64,000 bases of DNA from Pyxicephalus adspersus. Taxonomy: Eukaryota > Chordata > Amphibia > Anura > Pyxicephalidae. The stretch lies in the NCBI RefSeq assembly GCF_032062135.1, contig NC_092859.1, forward strand, positions 69,574,239 through 69,638,238, in the 5' to 3' direction. A program made the position numbers and the translations under genes. Shown here piece after piece: positions 56,601 through 62,512 of the stretch (its first letter is position 1; every line of letters starts with the position of its first letter). The notes below the pieces were generated by a model. That model saw only the letters and a list, made by a program, of their open reading frames with translations, did no database searches and was not told where the DNA came from.

Positions 56601-57603
56601 AGTGTATTGGTATGTAAACAGGAAAGTGACAGCAAGACCAATCTACACTTTTAATCTATCTACATCTACACAATTTTCAATCTATTATCTATACAAAAAA
56701 CTAGGAAAATAAACAGAATCAAGCATAAAAAGGTTTCCAAGCTTTTCAGGCACAGGTGACATCCCTGTGATATCCCAGGAAATGTGAGAATCATGTTCCA
56801 GCATTATACAGGAGAGAGATCTGATGAGGTACACGGCTCTCAGTCCTAGTGAATGCATCCTTACCTAGGTGAGTGTGCAGGGAGCCAGGTTATAAGGTGT
56901 TTCTGTTTAAACATTTTTCTTGCCTTGTCTCATCTGTTCCATACCACCTGTTGCTTTGCAAAAAATCCATTGCGCTTCCTTTATACGATATAGTGTTATG
57001 TAAGGCATCATTAGTTACCTGTTTAAATTATAGGTGCTCTGTAATCCTGATACACTTTTTATCCCAGGGTGACAACTATGCCAGTTCTACAGTCAAATGA
57101 GTAAGCGTTGTCACTTCAGAAAAGGCTGTCATGTGCATAAAGGAAAAGGATGGAAAACTAATGCAGCCACTACATCCAAGGAAAGCTGCAGTATAAAACA
57201 TTTGGAGTGTTTATAGGGCAGCTATATTACATCTCTGAATAGTACAGCAGGCAGGTTGGATTTTCAGCTGATTGATATAATGCTAGATCCGGGAACACCT
57301 GGCTGATCATAGAATGCATCCTTACATAAAGATAATGCAGCACAGACATCCCAGTGCCAATTCATGGCCAGAAGTATAATGTGTGTAAGGATTATACAGA
57401 GCCAGTGTACACAGCTGAATAGAAGGTAATAGGGAGCCCTGCATTGCCCTGCACACAGCTGACAGGTATAGAGAGCCCTGCAGCAGCTCATTCATTGACA
57501 GGGGATGGGGCAGTGTCTGTGCCTTGCAGAACATGCCATGTCCCCGGGGGCAGCATTCCTCCCATGGTGCCCACACTACTCACCTCCTGAAGTCAAAGGG
57601 CAT
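1358..57603 (-). CDS. ERGIC1: ERGIC1, whole coding span (10 exons, 290 aa)
   Basis: This gene encodes ERGIC1/ERGIC-32, a small membrane protein of the Erv41/Erv46 (ERGIC) family that cycles between ER, ERGIC and cis-Golgi and associates with ERGIC2 and ERGIC3. Ten minus-strand exons were found by translating conserved blocks and checking splice sites. Their lengths (20, 62, 73, 95, 125, 105, 61, 101, 123, 108 nt) sum to 873 nt, giving 290 aa plus stop, the mammalian length. The order is a short cytosolic N-terminus (MPFDFRRFDIYRKVPKDL), a first membrane segment at about residues 28-48, a lumenal domain of about 200 residues, a second membrane segment at about 256-275, and a short cytosolic tail with W281 K282 K283. 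N74-V-S is a lumenal N-glycosylation sequon at the site known in human. Intron phases in order are 2,1,2,1,0,0,1,0,0. There is no frameshift, stop or broken splice site, so the gene looks functional. Recognition rests on remembered human sequence, and the match is very close throughout. Confidence 0.97.
2938..4594 (-). pseudogene. Decayed, near full-length multicopy ORF, probably transposon-borne
   Basis: Reading the minus strand from an ATG at 4594 to a TAA at 2938, the frames together give an almost complete but broken protein of about 500 residues. I recognise its family from uncharacterised, often multicopy proteins of many animals. In order the recognisable blocks are a cysteine-containing N-terminus (partly mutated), LAYFKVKLGKQHKSWAPQ, MPFGIPMVWREPGNHFSDCY, a linker, FDQHELSDLAHDLGLSKKAS, LRTESAFVYCHNIPGLMEEL, SSKRSLKCVLLHDGN, HNWVICVDLKM, LLGQQRGYTK, GPQIQQLMKDE, NEQGEQFHQDLK, DVHMMADYC and a basic end HSRKSYKRTFLP. 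There are many stops and frameshifts, and a 39-base T run (minus strand) interrupts the C-terminal third. It is unspliced and lies inside an intron, which suggests a mobile element, though I cannot name the superfamily and saw no clear terminal repeats. Confidence 0.75.
3204..3242 (+). repeat. A39 homopolymer
   Basis: 39 consecutive A residues on the plus strand, inside the decayed transposon-type ORF. Expansion of an A/T tract or the tail of a retroposed insertion are both possible. No retroposon body is recognised next to it. Confidence 0.9.
5613..5653. repeat. (CA)n microsatellite
   Basis: About 20 uninterrupted AC units, followed by an interrupted ACATAT/ACAC stretch to about 5680. The cysteine-valine-rich reading frame across it is a by-product of the repeat. 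Confidence 0.95.
6666..6895. mobile_element. Probable MITE (GGCTTAGTCTACACGG family)
   Basis: It starts TAGGCTTAGTCTACACGG and has internal short blocks such as GATTTCAATAGACGTTTTCC that I associate with dispersed frog repeats. The right boundary is uncertain. No target-site duplication could be fixed. Confidence 0.45.
7401..7478. repeat. 26-bp tandem repeat, 3 copies
   Basis: Three adjacent 26-bp units begin AAACCTAGGTTCAATTATG, at 7401, 7427 and 7453, with one or two substitutions between copies. Each contains the palindrome AACCTAGGTT. A degenerate partial copy precedes them. Confidence 0.93.
8752..8920. mobile_element. Diverged MITE, same family as the 42.6 kb element
   Basis: Outer arms TTTATTAAAACTCTCCAA and TTGGAGAGCCC face each other. 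Inside is CAACAAACCTGAAATAGATC followed by TGTTCCAGGATTGAAAA, which matches the 42.6 kb copy with many substitutions. It has no coding capacity. Confidence 0.6.
13531..13567. repeat. Perfect 17-bp inverted repeat, 3-nt loop
   Basis: CTACTAAAATAATTATT, loop TTT, then its exact reverse complement. It is AT-rich, lies within intron 9 and may be the core of a small palindromic element. Confidence 0.95.
14809..14857. repeat. (TA)n microsatellite
   Basis: About 24 TA units without interruption, within intron 9. Confidence 0.95.
15941..16020. repeat. (TA)n then (CA)n compound microsatellite
   Basis: About 25 TA units followed by TACATACACACATATACACACACACACA. This is a compound TA/CA array in intron 9. 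Confidence 0.95.
16898..17020 (-). CDS. ERGIC1: ERGIC1 coding exon 9
   Basis: Residues 215-255. It contains EYVAYSHTGRIIPAIWFRYD, then LSPITVKYTERRQPMYRFITT. The 'PxxWFxYDxSPI' block is the most conserved motif of the Erv41/Erv46 family and sits just before the second membrane segment. The acceptor is CACGCAG, the donor GTGAGT, and both boundaries are phase 0. Confidence 0.97.
17021..17356 (-). other. ERGIC1 intron 8 (336 bp)
   Basis: The shortest intron of the gene, GTAAGC to CACGCAG. It contains no recognised element. Confidence 0.95.
17357..17457 (-). CDS. ERGIC1: ERGIC1 coding exon 8
   Basis: Residues 181-214. It contains LASHDYILKIVPTVYEDL and then KQRFSYQYTVANK. The 'YxLKIVPTxY' and 'YQYTV' motifs are typical of the ERGIC family's late lumenal domain. 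The acceptor is GTGCAG and the donor GTAAGC. Confidence 0.97.
17458..18817 (-). other. ERGIC1 intron 7 (1.36 kb)
   Basis: It contains the inverted-repeat element listed at 17744-18225, which takes up about a third of it. Nothing else is recognised. Confidence 0.9.
17744..18225. mobile_element. MITE with TTTAAAGAGGAACTGAAC terminal repeats
   Basis: The left end CTTTAAAGAGGAACTGAAC and the reverse complement of the right end (CCTTAAAGTGGAACTGAAC) are near-identical terminal inverted repeats about 480 bp apart. There is no transposase. Related ends occur at about 46.59, 46.83 and 62.50 kb. Confidence 0.7.
18818..18878 (-). CDS. ERGIC1: ERGIC1 coding exon 7
   Basis: Residues 161-181, beginning VANVHGAFNALGGADRLASN and splitting P181. 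The acceptor is TTTTAG and the donor GTACGT. It is the smallest internal coding exon (61 nt). Its sequence matches human except for conservative changes near its start. Confidence 0.96.
18879..22064 (-). other. ERGIC1 intron 6 (3.19 kb)
   Basis: AT-rich, with an A-rich run near 20487-20518. No exon, RNA gene or confidently bounded repeat was seen. Confidence 0.85.
22065..22169 (-). CDS. ERGIC1: ERGIC1 coding exon 6
   Basis: Residues 126-160. It encodes VPGNFHVSTHSATAQPHN followed by MSHFIHKLSFGDTLQ. The VPGNFH and HxIxxLSFG motifs are hallmarks of the ERGIC/COPII-coated vesicle protein family lumenal domain. Both boundaries are in phase 0, with acceptor ATTAG and donor GTGAGA. Confidence 0.97.
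22170..23408 (-). other. ERGIC1 intron 5 (1.24 kb)
   Basis: AT-rich intron with no recognised element. Confidence 0.9.
23409..23533 (-). CDS. ERGIC1: ERGIC1 coding exon 5
   Basis: Residues 84-125 of the lumenal domain, including VGLDIQDEMGRHEVGHIDNS and GCRFEGKFTINK. The CRFEG block is characteristic of the ERGIC/Erv family. The valine mutated to Glu in the reported human ERGIC1 arthrogryposis allele (V98E, from memory) corresponds to V98 of this exon, which is intact here. The acceptor is CTTGTAG; the donor GTTAGT is slightly weak. Confidence 0.97.
23534..24186 (-). other. ERGIC1 intron 4 (653 bp)
   Basis: Short GT-AG intron with no recognised element. Confidence 0.93.
24187..24281 (-). 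CDS. ERGIC1: ERGIC1 coding exon 4
   Basis: Residues 52-84, in the early lumenal domain. It contains VNELYVDDPDKESGGKIDV and then N74-V-S, the N-glycosylation sequon, followed by SLPNLNCE. The acceptor is CTTCTAG and the donor GTAAGT. The V52 and L84 codons are both split across introns. Confidence 0.97.
24986..25080. repeat. Dispersed repeat with central hairpin (related to 43.3 kb)
   Basis: CTCAAAGCAGCATCTGGGGC and AGTTTGCCACCTCTG resemble the block at 43325-43382. Next to it lies a 10-bp hairpin AAAAACACCT / AGGTGTTTTT (25051-25075). Probably one palindromic MITE family. Outer ends are not defined. Confidence 0.5.
28020..28102 (+). mobile_element. SINE 3' tail fragment with (AAT)n
   Basis: TGTACAGCGCTGTGTAATAT and GTTGGCGCTATATAAATCCT are followed by about 12 ATA units. 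This is the LINE-like tail of the SINE family seen whole at 47.4-47.7 kb and 31.6-32.15 kb. Confidence 0.75.
31615..32155 (+). mobile_element. Diverged tRNA-headed SINE
   Basis: A degenerate head ('GCTAGTAC...TTCAAATGCCAGTCAGG...TTTGTATGTCTCCCAG') is followed after AT-rich DNA by the well-kept tail (GATTGTAAGCCCTTCGGGGC, TGTACAGCGCTGAGTAATAT) and a TTAATA-rich end. Assigned by similarity to the 47.4 kb copy. The middle is too diverged to align by eye. Confidence 0.65.
34803..34875 (-). CDS. ERGIC1: ERGIC1 coding exon 3 (first membrane segment)
   Basis: Residues 28-52. It encodes the hydrophobic run SICCCLFITFLFLSELTGF, which is transmembrane segment 1, and then enters the lumenal domain at about IASEV. 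The acceptor is CTTACAG and the donor GTAAGT. The three adjacent cysteines at the membrane entry are also in human ERGIC1. Confidence 0.97.
34876..38849 (-). other. ERGIC1 intron 2 (3.97 kb)
   Basis: Contains a degenerate SINE copy at 36.5-36.77 kb and an exact 20-bp direct repeat (36661 and 37401). No other gene was recognised. Confidence 0.88.
36500..36771 (+). mobile_element. Degenerate SINE copy with palindromic end
   Basis: The head 'GTGGTTCAGTAGCTAGCAC' and the tail 'GTAAAGCGCTGCATAACATTG' identify the same SINE family. The tail runs into a 27-bp palindrome (36745-36771: GAGCTATACAAAC, T, GTTTGTATAGCTC), after which TTGTATAGCTCTAA is repeated at 36781. Confidence 0.6.
38850..38911 (-). 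CDS. ERGIC1: ERGIC1 coding exon 2
   Basis: Residues 7-28, beginning FDIYRKVPKDLTQPTYTGAI. This is the cytosolic stretch that leads into the first membrane segment. The acceptor TTTAAAG follows a long T-rich tract and the donor is GTGAGT. The exon completes R7 and leaves one base of I28. Confidence 0.97.
39467..39753. mobile_element. hAT-like MITE, GC-rich
   Basis: The ends CAATGGTCCTCAAC and (reverse complement) CAGGGGTCCCCAAG are imperfect terminal repeats of hAT type. The flanking octamers TTCAAAAG and TTTTACAG match at 5 of 8 positions, as expected of an old 8-bp target duplication. The interior is markedly GC-rich for this intron. Open reading frames across it look accidental. Confidence 0.65.
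40227..40375. mobile_element. Short copy of the GGCTACGTACACACG MITE
   Basis: Begins GGCTATGTACACACGAGCAA and ends TTATTGCACGTGTGTAGAAT. The two halves are inverted copies that carry ATCGTT/AACGAT motifs. It is about 150 bp, a deletion derivative of the 422-bp element at 59216. Confidence 0.75.
42584..42765. mobile_element. Palindromic MITE (CAGCAAACCTGGAATGGAT family)
   Basis: Long inverted arms: ACTTTCATCAGTGAAGC and AGCAAACCTGGAATGGAT on the left pair with ATCCATTCCAGGTTTGCT and TTTTCACTGATGAAAGT on the right. The right outer part continues GCCTTGGAGAGCTTTAGTAA. The matching left outer part is missing, so the left end is truncated. No coding capacity. Confidence 0.8.
43325..43382. repeat. 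Dispersed repeat block related to 25.0 kb
   Basis: GCTCAACGCAGTGTGCAGG and GGCAGTTTGCCATCCCTGCC, then ACTTGAATAG, parallel the 24986-25045 block. Element ends are not defined. Confidence 0.5.
45373..45422. repeat. 16-bp perfect inverted repeat
   Basis: ATTTTGTATTGGATTG (45373-45388) pairs exactly with CAATCCAATACAAAAT (45407-45422) across an 18-nt loop. It lies inside the TTAA-flanked element. Confidence 0.95.
45492..45538. repeat. 17-bp GC-rich perfect inverted repeat
   Basis: ACAAGAAGCCGGCCGGC, a 13-nt T-rich loop, then the exact reverse complement. A second 11-bp hairpin (TGTGTTCCGCC / GGCGGAACACA) follows at 45616-45645. Confidence 0.95.
46593..46831. mobile_element. Small MITE with AAGAGGAACTAAAC-type ends
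   Basis: TTGAAGAGGAACTAAAC on the left faces CTAGTTCACTCTTAA on the right, as loose terminal inverted repeats. Related to the 17.74 kb family. Boundaries are approximate. Confidence 0.45.
46826..47350. mobile_element. Repeat element with TTAAAGAGGAAC left end
   Basis: Begins CTTAAAGAGGAACCCAAAAG and runs through a GC-richer interior to a TTATGTAAGGTGGA block. It contains a perfect 13-bp hairpin GCTCCTTCTGCAC / GTGCAGAAGGAGC (47113-47146). Sequence at 62.23-62.51 kb looks related. The right end is uncertain. Confidence 0.5.
47428..47727 (-). mobile_element. tRNA-headed SINE with LINE-type tail and target duplications
   Basis: On the minus strand the head reads GGGCAGCACGATTGGCTCAG, with an A box TGGCTCAGTGG (47704-47714) and a B-box-like GTTTTGAATCC (47660-47670), typical of tRNA-derived pol III promoters. 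The body is followed by TTGTAAAGCTCTGCGTAATA, then an (AAT)n tail. GTGTACATT occurs on both sides (47422-47430 and 47727-47735), a perfect 9-bp target-site duplication. It is the most complete copy in the window. Confidence 0.85.
47737..47790. repeat. 28-bp tandem duplication
   Basis: CTTTTCAAGATCACAATATT with CATCAG is repeated once with period 28, starting just beyond the SINE target duplication. The copies are identical. Confidence 0.93.
50099..50350. repeat. 41-bp minisatellite, 6 copies
   Basis: The anchor CCTGCACATT (final copy CCTGCATTT) recurs at 50099, 50140, 50181, 50222, 50263, 50304 and 50345, an exact 41-bp period with no indels. The plus strand is strongly pyrimidine-rich (CTCTCCTCCCCTGC). 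Several reading frames stay open on both strands because 41 is not a multiple of 3 and the unit lacks stops. I treat these as accidental, not as a gene. Confidence 0.95.
50636..50669. repeat. (CA)n microsatellite
   Basis: About 17 CA units followed by an A run, in intron 1. Confidence 0.95.
52545..52735 (-). mobile_element. SINE head fragment
   Basis: On the minus strand: an anchor like CAGCACAGTGGTTCAAGTGG, then CCCAGGTTCAAATCTCAGCC and TTTGCATGTTCTCCATGAGT, with TGCGTGGGTTTCCTCCAGGC. This is the tRNA-like head and body of the 47.4 kb SINE family. The usual GCGCT tail is not found. Confidence 0.7.
53190..53316. mobile_element. Palindromic MITE fragment
   Basis: CACTAAAACATTCCCTGGT (53201-53219) and CCAGGAAATGTTTTGGTG (53266-53283) form near-perfect inverted arms. 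The right outer part (GTCAAATTCCCTGCTTTAAA) resembles the 59.76 kb element. Ends are approximate. Confidence 0.5.
55829..55862 (+). repeat. CCTGAAGAAGCC..AAACGC repeat motif
   Basis: CCCTGAAGAAGCCAGATGGC then CAAACGCATCGGG. This motif, usually with AAACGCGTCGGG, recurs in amphibian repeat consensus sequences I remember. The host element could not be bounded. Confidence 0.45.
57584..57603 (-). CDS. ERGIC1: ERGIC1 coding exon 1 (start codon)
   Basis: The exon codes MPFDFR plus two bases of R7. The start is secure. It has A at -3 (CCACAATG), an in-frame TAG five codons upstream (57616-57618), and the start matches the human N-terminus. The donor is GTGAGT. It lies inside the only CG-rich promoter-like stretch next to the gene. 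The 5'UTR start is not determined. Confidence 0.95.
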
Positions 57604-57850
57604 TGTGGCCGCCTCCTACTGACACCCGGCACTGATTTAAAGGGCCCCGCCTGAGCGCTAGGAGCTTGTGTCAGAATTCTTCTTCAAGCCTGCCGGCTAG
57701 ACACAAAGGAACTGGCGTCAGCAGAGCTGGCCGGGCGACCTCTGATTGGTCGCCGCTCGCAGAGGACAGGACACTTCCGGGCCCGGTTTAAAGAGACTCC
57801 GCTAGAGCCACGTGGGGTAATATTAGACGTGCCTGGCACTTGGCTGCAGG
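57604..57850 (-). promoter_or_regulatory. ERGIC1 promoter and 5'UTR region
   Basis: This CG-richer stretch is directly upstream of the ERGIC1 ATG and has no TATA box where one would be expected. Read on the minus strand it holds a CCACGTGG E-box (57808-57815), a CCGGAAG ETS-type site (about 57775-57781), a CCAAT box (57745-57749) and a GGCGGGG GC box (57645-57651). This is the usual set for a housekeeping promoter of a secretory-pathway gene. Transcription start is inferred to lie between the CCAAT box and the ATG. Individual factor binding is not shown by sequence alone. Confidence 0.7.
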
Positions 57851-59215
57851 GCGATCACACGGATGTGCTGTGTTTACTTTTCATACTGAGCCCACGGATG
57901 CTGTTATAGCTGCCAGGGAACAAGTCATCATCATTCCTAATAAAAATACATGATTACATTTCTTAGAATGATTCCCCTGCTGCGCACAGGAGCAGCTATT
58001 GCCTCTGTAATGTGAATCTTGCATCATTTGTACATTTCTAGCAATCTCAGACATAAACCTTTTCATCGTTTTAATAAGATCTTTATATTGCAATATAATG
58101 GCTTCCTAGGGTGAATAAAAGTCGCCGTAGAATCCGTTATTTGGTGTCACTCTATAGACTCGCTGCTTCTGTTTGGGTAGTAAATATTGATCTTTACACT
58201 TTGCAGATTTGTTCTACAAATACTGTTTGTCTGCAGGTAAGCAGATACCCTGTAAGGTTCACTGAGAGGCTTTCAGTTGTGGAAAATTAAATGTTCACCT
58301 TTGTGAAAGGTAGAGTATGGCGGATCCAGTTGGATGCATCTTATTGATTTTTTTTCAGAGGACGCAATGGAGGTCAGATTGCAACATGTTTAGAAGGAAA
58401 GTAAAAAGTTTAAAGTGTATTTAAACCCAAAAACATGGTTGTACTTTTTGTTTTTATTTTATTGACCAAGAACATTTTCAGCAACTAATCCTGCTAGAAA
58501 TTAAGTGTGAGTTTGGGAGAAAAAAAGCAAACATCTTATTGCATAACCTAAAACACATTCTAGATTTTTATCACAGGAAACCATCTTTTATGATCATTTC
58601 CAGTGACAGTAGAACACCAGTGTTATACATCCAGCAATGTTCTATGGAAAGGGGAGGACAAGCGGGAGGCATTCTGCTGTTTTCCTCTATAAAATTTACA
58701 GCTTTACACCGCTTTCATTACCGAACATCATGGGACAGCTGTCCTAGGTTCTCACCTGAGATGATTATGACCATTCATCCTGAGCAACAATTCTCTAGTG
58801 TGTTTATGTAGTCTTAGTTCCATCACTTTAACCATTTACTTTAACTTTAAAAGTTCATCTCTATTACTATGTAATGGAGATTATCTTTATTAGTTAAAGT
58901 AGAATAATTCGGGTTTAGATACGCTTTGATTATTTCAATATGTTTTTAATGCAGCTCATAAACATTGGGGGTTTCTTTACTAAAGGATTAAGGGTTGTTT
59001 ATGTTAAAGAATGAGCATTCACAGTAAATATGATTAAACTGTTTGCTTTACTCACTTTTTCGTTAATTAGTATTCAGGACAAATGATCTGCAGCCCCTAT
59101 AGCTATTCATATCAGTATATGTTAATTTACAAATATGCACAGTTATGCATTTGCAGTGCCCCATGTCATTACTGTTTATATCTGAGAGAGGGAGGCGCTA
59201 TCTAGGGGTAACTAA

Positions 59216-59637
59216 GGCTACGTACACACGTGCAATAATTATCGTTGAAAACGAATGACTAAAGACCAATCGTCCAATAATTGTTAACAACACAACTGGC
59301 CAATGATGCTGATGAACGAGGAATGTCGCTGGCAAGGAACGACCATCCCGACTGATCTGATTGGGCAACGATCATGCCCAATCTATTGTGTGTACGGTCG
59401 TTCAGTGATCATGGATGGCTCTGTGATACACTTTCTCCTTTACATGTCACTTCCTGCATTGTTCAAACCATCGTATCTAGTGTGTGTACATTATTGGTGG
59501 ATTATATTGGAGGGATCGTATCGTTACAGCATGTACAGAATCGTGCACAATACAATCGTTCAAAATAATCGTGAATAATCGTTGATCGGTCATTAATCGT
59601 TCGTTTTCTAACAATTATTGCACGTGTGTACGTAGCC
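59216..59637. mobile_element. GGCTACGTACACACG MITE, long copy
   Basis: Left end GGCTACGTACACACGTGCAA and right end TTGCACGTGTGTACGTAGCC are perfect 20-bp inverted repeats, and inverted similarity continues inward through ATCGTT and ACGAACGA motifs. It is about 422 bp with no transposase. TAA on the left and CAA on the right leave the target-site rule open. Harbinger-like (3-bp duplication) is a guess. Confidence 0.85.
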
Positions 59638-59759
59638 CAATATTTTAAAGTACTTTAGGTTCCTGGCTTCTGCGACATAGATAAGATTCATCGAATATAT
59701 GCCTAAAGTGTCTGCTATTATGTGTAAGATAAGTTCCATTTGTGTCAACATCTGACATT

Positions 59760-59919
59760 AGGGCTTTATTTATAAAACACAGAATCAGACATTGCCTCAT
59801 TGGAATCTTCCAGGTACATGTGTTTTTATATTTATTATTATATTTTTTATGGCAGTAATTGGTTTTCACTTGGGGAATGTTTGAGGGAATGTCAGATTCC
59901 GTTGTTTAAATAGAGCCCT
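59760..59919. mobile_element. Short MITE (AGGGCTTTATTTA ends)
   Basis: AGGGCTTTATTTATAAAACA on the left and TTGTTTAAATAGAGCCCT on the right are imperfect terminal inverted repeats about 160 bp apart, flanked by TT and AA. The subterminal GAATCAGACATTGCCTCA pairs with TGAGGGAATGTCAGATTC. Confidence 0.7.
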
Positions 59920-61856
59920 AATGTTGAACTACATTCTTACCTTTAGTCTTGCGTAGTTGTACATTCTCCTCTCCAGTTCTGGAATGGCTTACTTTGATTT
60001 CACTGCACACTGTAACCCACACATTGGAAACCCCAACAAGTCAGATAGAGCCTGCCTCAATTCCTGGCTGAGGGACATCCAGCATTATCTAGTTCTTTTG
60101 TCCCGAGCTGCACATCCCCTGGCTCACCCCTTGCCGTCACATGGGGGCAATACCACGGGTATTTTCAGGAACTTGTGTACAGCAATCTTTTAGCCCCTTC
60201 CATAACTCCTAATCCGCCTGCATTAGTAAGCACAGAGACCCAGCAATGATGCTCATTTTAAAATCGGATGAAAATGGAAAAATGTTTTTTTAAGCATTTT
60301 GTTGAGTGTGAGACCAGGGAAGGCAAACTATTGGCAGATGAAACTTAAGCAATAAGCTTCTGAACACCTCTGTTTTGTTTTAGCAGCAATCGCAATGGCT
60401 ATCACTATGCTAAGTGTCATGTTAGGTTTATGTTTGTGTTATTAGTATGTTTATTGATGCTAAACATTTCATTAAAATTTGCATCTTTTTCCCAGTACAT
60501 TGATATTGCAACAGCCTAGGCTATGACATGAGTATTGTTCTCTTGTTCTGCAAGACTAGGAAGGGATTCACACTGTGTATTGGTATTGCAGAGATCCCAA
60601 TGTTGTAAACCCAACCGACAAAGAAATTGCAATTTGTTATTAAAATCATAGCAATAAAATGCTGCCCCATAAACCTAACATGCTTTCATCACTTGCAGTG
60701 GGACACAGGCACTACAAATTAGGATTATATTATCGGGAATATCTGATAATAAATAGATGATACAATCTGTCAAAAACATTGACTCTTATCATCTTCCAAG
60801 TTACATCATTCCATTTCATTATTACCTGTTGAGTCTGCCAATAGATCTGGAATGGTTCATTTACATTACCAGGGTGTGAATGCTCAACAGCATTTGTACT
60901 CTATTGTCTTTAAAGAGGGGACAAACAAATAAAAGCCAAACTCCTCCACCAGTGCTAAATGTTATCAGTTACATTGTTCACTGCTATCTCTAAACCTAGA
61001 GACCACTTTCCCTTTGTGTTATGAGATGAAGAAAGAAGGAGGTGTTATTTGGTCACACACTGTCCTAGGGTGACAATGTTGCTTCTTAGATAATGTACAA
61101 AAATAAGTCTTGTAGACCTGGGAGATGGTAACCAGGAAGAAAAGGGCTAAAAAAACAAATCCAGCCGCAATAGAAAAATTGGCAGGATGCCAAATGTTAC
61201 TTGTTTGTTTTTATTGAATACACTCTAAATCATTACCATTGCTATCTTGTAATTTTAATGAAATCTCCTATTTCAGTGGTAAAGAATTTGCATGAGCGAC
61301 TTTAGCTCATTGGCATCCAATGTAGAGATAAGCAATACAAAATTTAATTTTTTAGTGCTTGGGACACTTGCTGGCTGCAGCTGGGGGGAAATATTTGTAA
61401 CATGGTAGTACACAAATCAAATACACAACATGTTTGGAATGCCTTAAAGCTGTTGGTGTTTATTAAAAAAAAAAAATGAAAACTGCTCAGGGTTCCACCT
61501 CCCCCCTCACCCACCCAAAATTAAAACCAAACTTTTTCTCAGGTTTGGGACCAGGTTGGCCAGATAAATGATAAGGTCAGCAAGTTACACCCTCCCCCTT
61601 CCAATTTGCCCATACCAGGTCCCTGCCTTTCTCCAATGGGGAGCATCTAAAGGGCACATTTTCTGATGTTCAGCAGTACTCTGCATTTGGAGATGCATTA
61701 TCCTAAGGTTTTGTCTTGCATTATATTGTAACCTTTATCTGTGGTAGGCGGGACTTTCGCACAAAACCTCCTAAATTATTAATGAAAAACCTGTGCTTCA
61801 TCCAATAACTAAGCCCAGTGAGTCCCACTTGGTTTTTGCTTCTTTTTACCCTAGCC

Positions 61857-62224
61857 CAGAGGTGTCAAACTCAAATACACAGTGGGCCAAAATTAAAAAA
61901 ATTAGACAAAGTCATGGGCCAAACTTGAAACTGAAATAGCACCGCTATTACATTCCCTGCGTCTATAAAACAGTCAAAAAACATATAGCCAGAGAGGCCG
62001 CTGGTCTATAGACGTGAGTGATGCCACTACTACAATTCCTGGCATTACTTGCATCTTTAAAGTAGTCCAATGCGGGGCCATGCATAGGCAGAAAGGCCAT
62101 TGGTCTATAGAGGTGAGTGATGCCGGGAATTGTAGTAGCGGCACTATTTCAGCTGCAGATCATATTTAGGATTCCTTTGGGGGCCAAAAAAAAGGATGTT
62201 GCAGGCCAGAGTTTGACACCCCTG
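61857..62224. mobile_element. hAT MITE with perfect 8-bp target duplication
   Basis: Terminal inverted repeats CAGAGGTGTCAAACTC and (reverse complement of the right end) CAGGGGTGTCAAACTC match at 15 of 16 bases. CCCTAGCC stands directly outside both ends (61849-61856 and 62225-62232), the 8-bp duplication expected of hAT transposition. Inside, TGGTCTATAGACGTGAGTGA is repeated as TGGTCTATAGAGGTGAGTGA, and ACTACTACAATTCC appears inverted as GGAATTGTAGTAG. No transposase. Confidence 0.92.
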
Positions 62225-62232
62225 CCCTAGCC

Positions 62233-62512
62233 GTTCCATCCAGTGCAGCCATCTTCTTTCTTCTGAGTTCTTCTTTACATAACTCAAACCCACAGAAGGA
62301 GCAGCCCACAGCCTCCTGGAATATGTGATGCAAGTATCCCAGAAAGTTGTATATTTCCCCTTTAGTCTCCTCTATTGCTGTGGTAAAGACAGGCGAGATG
62401 GGGACATTTTCTCTATTATATAAAAGCAATAGCCACACATTTATATAATGTTGATGAATAAGGTCTGTTTTACAGCTTTACTCATGGTTCAGATCTACTT
62501 TAACTCCAAAAC
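62233..62512. mobile_element. Older repeat split by the hAT MITE (right part)
   Basis: Sequence right of the hAT insertion (GCAGCCATCTTCTTTC...) ends in GGTTCAGATCTACTTTAA, whose reverse complement resembles the TTAAAG-GGAAC ends at 17.74 and 46.83 kb. Its left part should lie before 61849 but is not clearly bounded. Confidence 0.4.

Larger units (their letters stand above)
38912..57583 (-). other. ERGIC1 intron 1 (18.7 kb)
   Basis: The longest intron, GTGAGT to TTTAAAG. It holds the MITEs at 39.5, 40.2, 42.6, 46.6, 46.8 and 53.2 kb, the TTAA-flanked element at 45 kb, SINE copies at 47.4 and 52.5 kb, a 41-bp minisatellite, a CA array and a CCTGAAGAAGCC-type repeat at 55.8 kb. No exon of another gene was recognised. 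Confidence 0.85.

Noticed and set aside
59303..59578. 91-codon open frame upstream of ERGIC1
   Set aside because: It lies wholly inside the 422-bp palindromic MITE.
62166..62438. 90-codon open frame on the minus strand upstream of ERGIC1
   Set aside because: It spans the hAT MITE end and the older repeat around it, and a junction inside two mobile elements is not a gene.
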